In this document: positions 31,376 through 34,373 of the stretch, piece by piece
How positions within the stretch are numbered: the first letter of the stretch is position 1
Layout of the letters: each line of letters starts with the position of its first letter
DNA from: an uncultured Collinsella sp.
GTDB lineage: Bacteria; Actinomycetota; Coriobacteriia; Coriobacteriales; Coriobacteriaceae
Assembly: GCA_900553935.1 (NCBI GenBank)
Contig: USFK01000002.1
Span: 1-34,373 of the forward strand
DNA length: 34,373 nt
Direction: 5' to 3'
The notes under the pieces: model-generated
What the model saw: only the letters and a program-made list of their open reading frames with translations
What the model was told of the DNA's origin: nothing
Databases searched by the model: none
Position numbers and translations under genes: made by a program

Positions 31376-33019
31376 ATGGCAAGCCTGTCGGATGAAATCT
31401 CGTCGCGCCGCACATTCGCGATCATCAGCCACCCGGACGCCGGTAAGACCACACTTACCGAGAAGCTGCTGCTCTATACCGGCAGCATCCAGACCGCCGG
31501 TTCGGTCAAGGGTAAGAGCTCGGCCAAGCATGCCGTCTCGGACTGGATGGACATCGAGAAGGAGCGCGGTATTTCCGTTACCTCCTCGGTGCTGCAGTTC
31601 ACCTACAACGGCGCCTGCGTCAACATCCTCGATACCCCCGGCCACCAGGACTTCTCGGAGGATACCTACCGTACCCTTATGGCCGCCGACGCCGCAGTCA
31701 TGGTCATCGACGGCGCTAAGGGCGTCGAGGCCCAGACCAAAAAGCTCTTTAAGGTCTGTACGCTGCGCCATATTCCCATCTTTACCTTTGTGAACAAGCT
31801 CGACCACGAGGCTCGCGATCCGTTTGAGCTCATGGAAGAGATCGAGAACGTCCTGGGCATCAATACGTATCCTATGAACTGGCCGATCGGCAGCGGCCGC
31901 AACTTCCGCGGCGTGTTCGATCGCCAGACCCGTCGCGTCATTGCCTTTGAGGGCGACGGCCATGCCAACGCCACCAAGAAGGTTGCCGAGGTTGAGGCCG
32001 AGCTGGGCGATCCTTCCATGGACGAGCTTATTGGCGAAGAGAACCATAAGAACCTGATGGACGACATCGAGCTGCTCGATGGTGCCGGCGACGAGCTCGA
32101 CTTGGATGCCGTGGCCTGTGGCAAGCTGAGCCCGGCGTTCTTTGGCTCGGCGCTCACCAACTTTGGCGTGGAGCCCTTCCTTAAGGAGTTCCTGCGTCTG
32201 GCCCCGACGCCGCGCGCCTATACCGATACACTCACCAGCGAGCCGGTCGATCCCTGCCGCGACGACTTTAGCGGCTTCGTGTTTAAGATCCAGGCCAACA
32301 TGGACAAGAACCACCGCGACCGCATTGCCTTTGTGCGCATTTGCTCGGGCAAGTTCGAGCGCGGCATGGACGCCTTCCATATGCAGGGCAACCGCAAGCT
32401 CAAGCTGGCGACGGGCACCTCGATGATGGCCGACGACCGCGCCATCGTGGACGAGGCGTACGCCGGCGACATCGTGGGCCTGTTCGATCCGGGTATCTTT
32501 AGCATCGGCGATACCGTGTGCTCCGGCAAGCGCCACGTGCAGTATCCGCAGATCCCGACGTTTGCCCCCGAGATGTTCGCCCGCATCACGCAGGTCGACA
32601 CGCTCAAGCGCAAGCAGTTCGTGAAGGGCATGGAGGAGCTGGCCCAGGAGGGCGCCATCCAGATCTTCCGTGAGCTGGGTGCCGGCATGGAGAGCGTCAT
32701 CGTAGGCGTGGTCGGCGTGCTGCAGTTTGAGGTGCTCGAGCGCCGCCTTAAGGCCGAGTACCGTGTTGAGGTTCGTCGCCAGCCGGGGCAAATGGCGCGA
32801 AGCCTATCAAATACTGAACAGTACGAATGATCCCGCTGGATCCAGAACGACCCCGACACTATCGATATCCCGGGCCTTTCGCTCACGCGCGACACGCTGC
32901 GTGTCGAGGACATGCGCGGCGGCAAGCTGCTGCTGTTCACGAGTCCGTGGAATGTTGACTGGGCGACCGACCACAACCCCGACCTTGTCCTGTCGGAGTT
33001 TGGCAACGTAACGTTTTAG
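31376..33019 (+). pseudogene. prfC: Peptide chain release factor 3, interrupted by an in-frame TGA
   Basis: From the ATG at 31376 (AAAGGA upstream) the frame encodes an RF3 GTPase: P-loop SHPDAGKTTLTEKLLLY, G3 DTPGHQDFSEDTYRT, G4 NKLD, and the RF3 C-terminal region GVLQFEVLERRLKAEYRVEVRRQP. RF3 releases class I release factors from the ribosome. The frame stops at TGA 32828-32830. The same frame continues beyond it with the expected RF3 end (SRWIQNDPDTID, LLLFTSPWNVDWATDHNPD) to the TAG at 33017-33019. About 10-12 extra codons (GQMARSLSNTEQ) appear just before the TGA, and the TGA falls where Trp could stand (YE-stop-SRW). It may be a true disruption, an assembly error or, less likely, recoding. 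Confidence 0.82.
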
Positions 33020-33061
33020 TGCACCGGCGCGGTGGCCCTGCGGGGCTGACGCACCGTTTGC

Positions 33062-33090
33062 TTGCCTGCCGCCGTGTGAGCGGCTATCAT
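33062..33090 (+). promoter_or_regulatory. Candidate promoter of the VUT transporter gene
   Basis: TTGCCT (33062-33067) and TATCAT (33085-33090) are separated by 17 bases, the ideal sigma-70 spacing, and lie 86 bases before the start codon. The leader between them and the ATG was inspected for a preQ1 riboswitch; none was clear. Confidence 0.55.
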
Positions 33091-33175
33091 ACCCACCGTC
33101 GCCTCAAGACCGTGGCGGCCGAGCAGTTCGGGTCCGATATCCTGCTCGTTAAACCTAAAACCAAAGGAGTACATA

Positions 33176-33898
33176 ATGATCAAGAAGGTCATGGAGGACT
33201 ACAAGGTCCTGTTGCGGAGCATTCCCGCGGCAACGGTTTCGCTGTTTTTCGTGAGCGTCATCATGATGAACTTGCTGGCCAACAAAGAGCTTATCAGCCT
33301 GCCATATTTGGCGCTCGACTGCGGCTTTGTGGTGAGCTGGGTTTCGTTTTTGTGCCAGGACATGATCTGCAAGCGCTTTGGCGCCAAGGCATCCATCAAA
33401 ATCTCTATCCTCGCGCTGCTGGTCAACCTGGCCGTGAGCCTGTGCTTTTGGGCATGCTCGCTCACGCCTGGCATGTGGGGCGCCTACTACGACACCGGCA
33501 TGATCGAGGTCAACACTGCCCTTAACGCCACCATCGGTGGTACCTGGTACGTGGTGTTTGGATCTTCGCTCGCCATGCTCGTTTCTGCCGTCGTTAACTC
33601 CACGCTCAACCAGTCGCTCGGCCGTATGCTCAAAAAGAATAACTTTGCGAGCTTTGCCTTCCGTTCCTATGTGTCCACGGGTGTTGGCCAGTTTATCGAC
33701 AACCTGGTCTTTGCCATTGTGGTGAGCCACACGTTCTTTGGTTGGACCTGGGTACAGGTCCTTATGTGCTCGCTGACCGGCGCTGTTGCCGAGCTGCTGT
33801 GCGAGGTCTTCCTGAGCCCCGTGGGCTACAAGGTCGTGCATGGCTGGGAGCGTGAGAATGTGGGCGCCGAGTACCTCGAGCGCCACGCAATCGCCTAA
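33176..33898 (+). CDS. VUT/YhhQ-family queuosine precursor transporter
   Basis: The 240-residue protein starts after AAAGGAG. It has about six membrane helices and family features such as NLLANKELISLP, LDCGFVVSWVSFLCQDMICKRFGAK, RSYVSTGVGQFIDNLVFAIV and the C-terminal EVFLSPVGYKVVHG. The YhhQ/VUT (DUF165) family imports queuosine precursors such as preQ0 or preQ1, or queuine, for tRNA modification. Which one is taken up here is not known. The SDR gene follows nine bases later, so the two are likely one operon. Confidence 0.9.
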   Translation: MIKKVMEDYKVLLRSIPAATVSLFFVSVIMMNLLANKELISLPYLALDCGFVVSWVSFLCQDMICKRFGAKASIKISILALLVNLAVSLCFWACSLTPGMWGAYYDTGMIEVNTALNATIGGTWYVVFGSSLAMLVSAVVNSTLNQSLGRMLKKNNFASFAFRSYVSTGVGQFIDNLVFAIVVSHTFFGWTWVQVLMCSLTGAVAELLCEVFLSPVGYKVVHGWERENVGAEYLERHAIA

Positions 33899-33907
33899 GG
33901 AGCAAGT

Positions 33908-34373
33908 ATGCGGGTTTTGATCACGGGTGCTTCGGGTGGTATTGGAGCCGCGTGCGTGCAGCGCTTTTTGGACGAGGGTCACGAGGTCGTGGGCTTTGAT
34001 CTGCTGCCGGCGGCAGTCGAGCACGAGCGCTATCGCCATCTGATCGTCGATGTCCGCGAGCCGGATTCGTTTCCAGACGAGCTTGAACCCCAGGTGATCG
34101 TGAACGTTGCCGGCACGCAGGATTCGGCCGACGATATTGCCGCCAACCTGCGTGGCACCATCAACGTGACCGAGCGCTATGCCTTTGTGGGGGAGGGGCT
34201 TGCCGCCAAGCCGGCGCCGGCCATTACATCCGTGGTCAATGTGGGCTCGGCGAGTGGGCATACGGGATCGGAGTTTCCCGCCTATGCCGCCAGCAAGGGC
34301 GGCGTTATCGCCTACACCAAGAACCTTGCAAACCGCCTGGCGCCGCAGGCTATCGCCAACAGTATGGACCCGG
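33908..34373 (+). CDS. Short-chain dehydrogenase/reductase, N-terminal part, runs off the window
   Basis: The ATG at 33908 follows AAGGAG. The 155 visible codons show the SDR nucleotide site TGASGGIGA (6-14), an acidic residue in VVGFDLLP at the end of beta-2 that suggests NAD(H), NVAG, the catalytic Ser in NVGSAS and the catalytic pair Y-x-x-x-K in PAYAASKGG. The reaction cannot be told. No stop is reached before the window edge. The gene appears to be co-transcribed with the VUT transporter. Confidence 0.88.
   Translation, partial: MRVLITGASGGIGAACVQRFLDEGHEVVGFDLLPAAVEHERYRHLIVDVREPDSFPDELEPQVIVNVAGTQDSADDIAANLRGTINVTERYAFVGEGLAAKPAPAITSVVNVGSASGHTGSEFPAYAASKGGVIAYTKNLANRLAPQAIANSMDP

Noticed and set aside
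31355..32791. Long open frame on the minus strand opposite prfC
   Set aside because: It is the complement of a GC-rich coding gene. It lacks a ribosome site and any family features, while the plus strand has all RF3 motifs.
33020..33175. preQ1 riboswitch in front of the VUT transporter
   Set aside because: The leader has AAACCTAAAACC before the ribosome site, but I could not form the required stem and pseudoknot, so I do not call it.

Overview
The window looks like chromosomal DNA of an anaerobic, high-GC actinobacterium of the class Coriobacteriia, most like Collinsella. This rests on GC-rich codon use, frequent TTG and GTG starts, many ferredoxin-like and radical-SAM proteins, a CD1871A/4Fe-4S/redoxin cassette, and short intergenic palindromes built on TGTGACAAAGGGAC arms that I associate with Collinsella. 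The assignment comes from recognising families, not from a search. I saw no tRNA, rRNA, CRISPR array, integrase or transposase gene.

Layout. 1-353: the 3' end of guaA (apparently frameshifted) and its terminator. 405-4389: a two-component system facing away from an extracytoplasmic redox operon (48-residue CxxC membrane peptide, polyferredoxin membrane protein, TlpA-like lipoprotein). 4618-7872: a very large fused ABC ATPase/permease. 7909-9633: two membrane proteins of unknown role. 9634-10171: a gene-free stretch full of palindromes, including a 184-bp foldback. 10172-11125: a tRNA-dihydrouridine synthase. 11234-13318: a class M sirtuin and a Zn-type macrodomain (reversible protein ADP-ribosylation), with an HxlR regulator upstream. 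13517-15466: a RiPP-like cassette made of a 70-residue CGxxD/ACG repeat peptide, a flavin-fold/ferredoxin protein and a radical SAM/SPASM enzyme. 15525-18872: glutaredoxin, an XRE/zinc-ribbon/TipAS regulator, TrmO and a MalY/PatB C-S lyase. 19016-25469: two hybrid sensor-kinase systems pointing at each other, one with a separate solute-binding lipoprotein and one with binding domains fused in (the latter frameshifted), separated by a PNPOx-fold protein. 25721-28141: small ion channel, LOG protein, ClC channel. 28236-31160: a DMT transporter and a YtrA-type GntR/ABC operon. 31376-34373: prfC (interrupted by an in-frame TGA), a VUT/YhhQ transporter and the start of an SDR gene.

Themes. Thiol and redox chemistry recurs: the CD1871A/polyferredoxin/TlpA relay, an HxlR regulator with a candidate operator between the ADP-ribosylation genes and the Cys-repeat peptide, glutaredoxin, a C-S lyase and two PNPOx-fold proteins. 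The most interesting system is the Cys-repeat peptide/radical SAM cassette. I believe it matches a class named from genome annotation (the ACGX system), but I know of no described product. A second theme is palindromic repeats that fill the gaps between convergent genes almost exactly. Three genes (guaA, the fused kinase, prfC) carry apparent reading-frame lesions. They may be real or assembly errors, and should be checked against reads before any biological conclusion.
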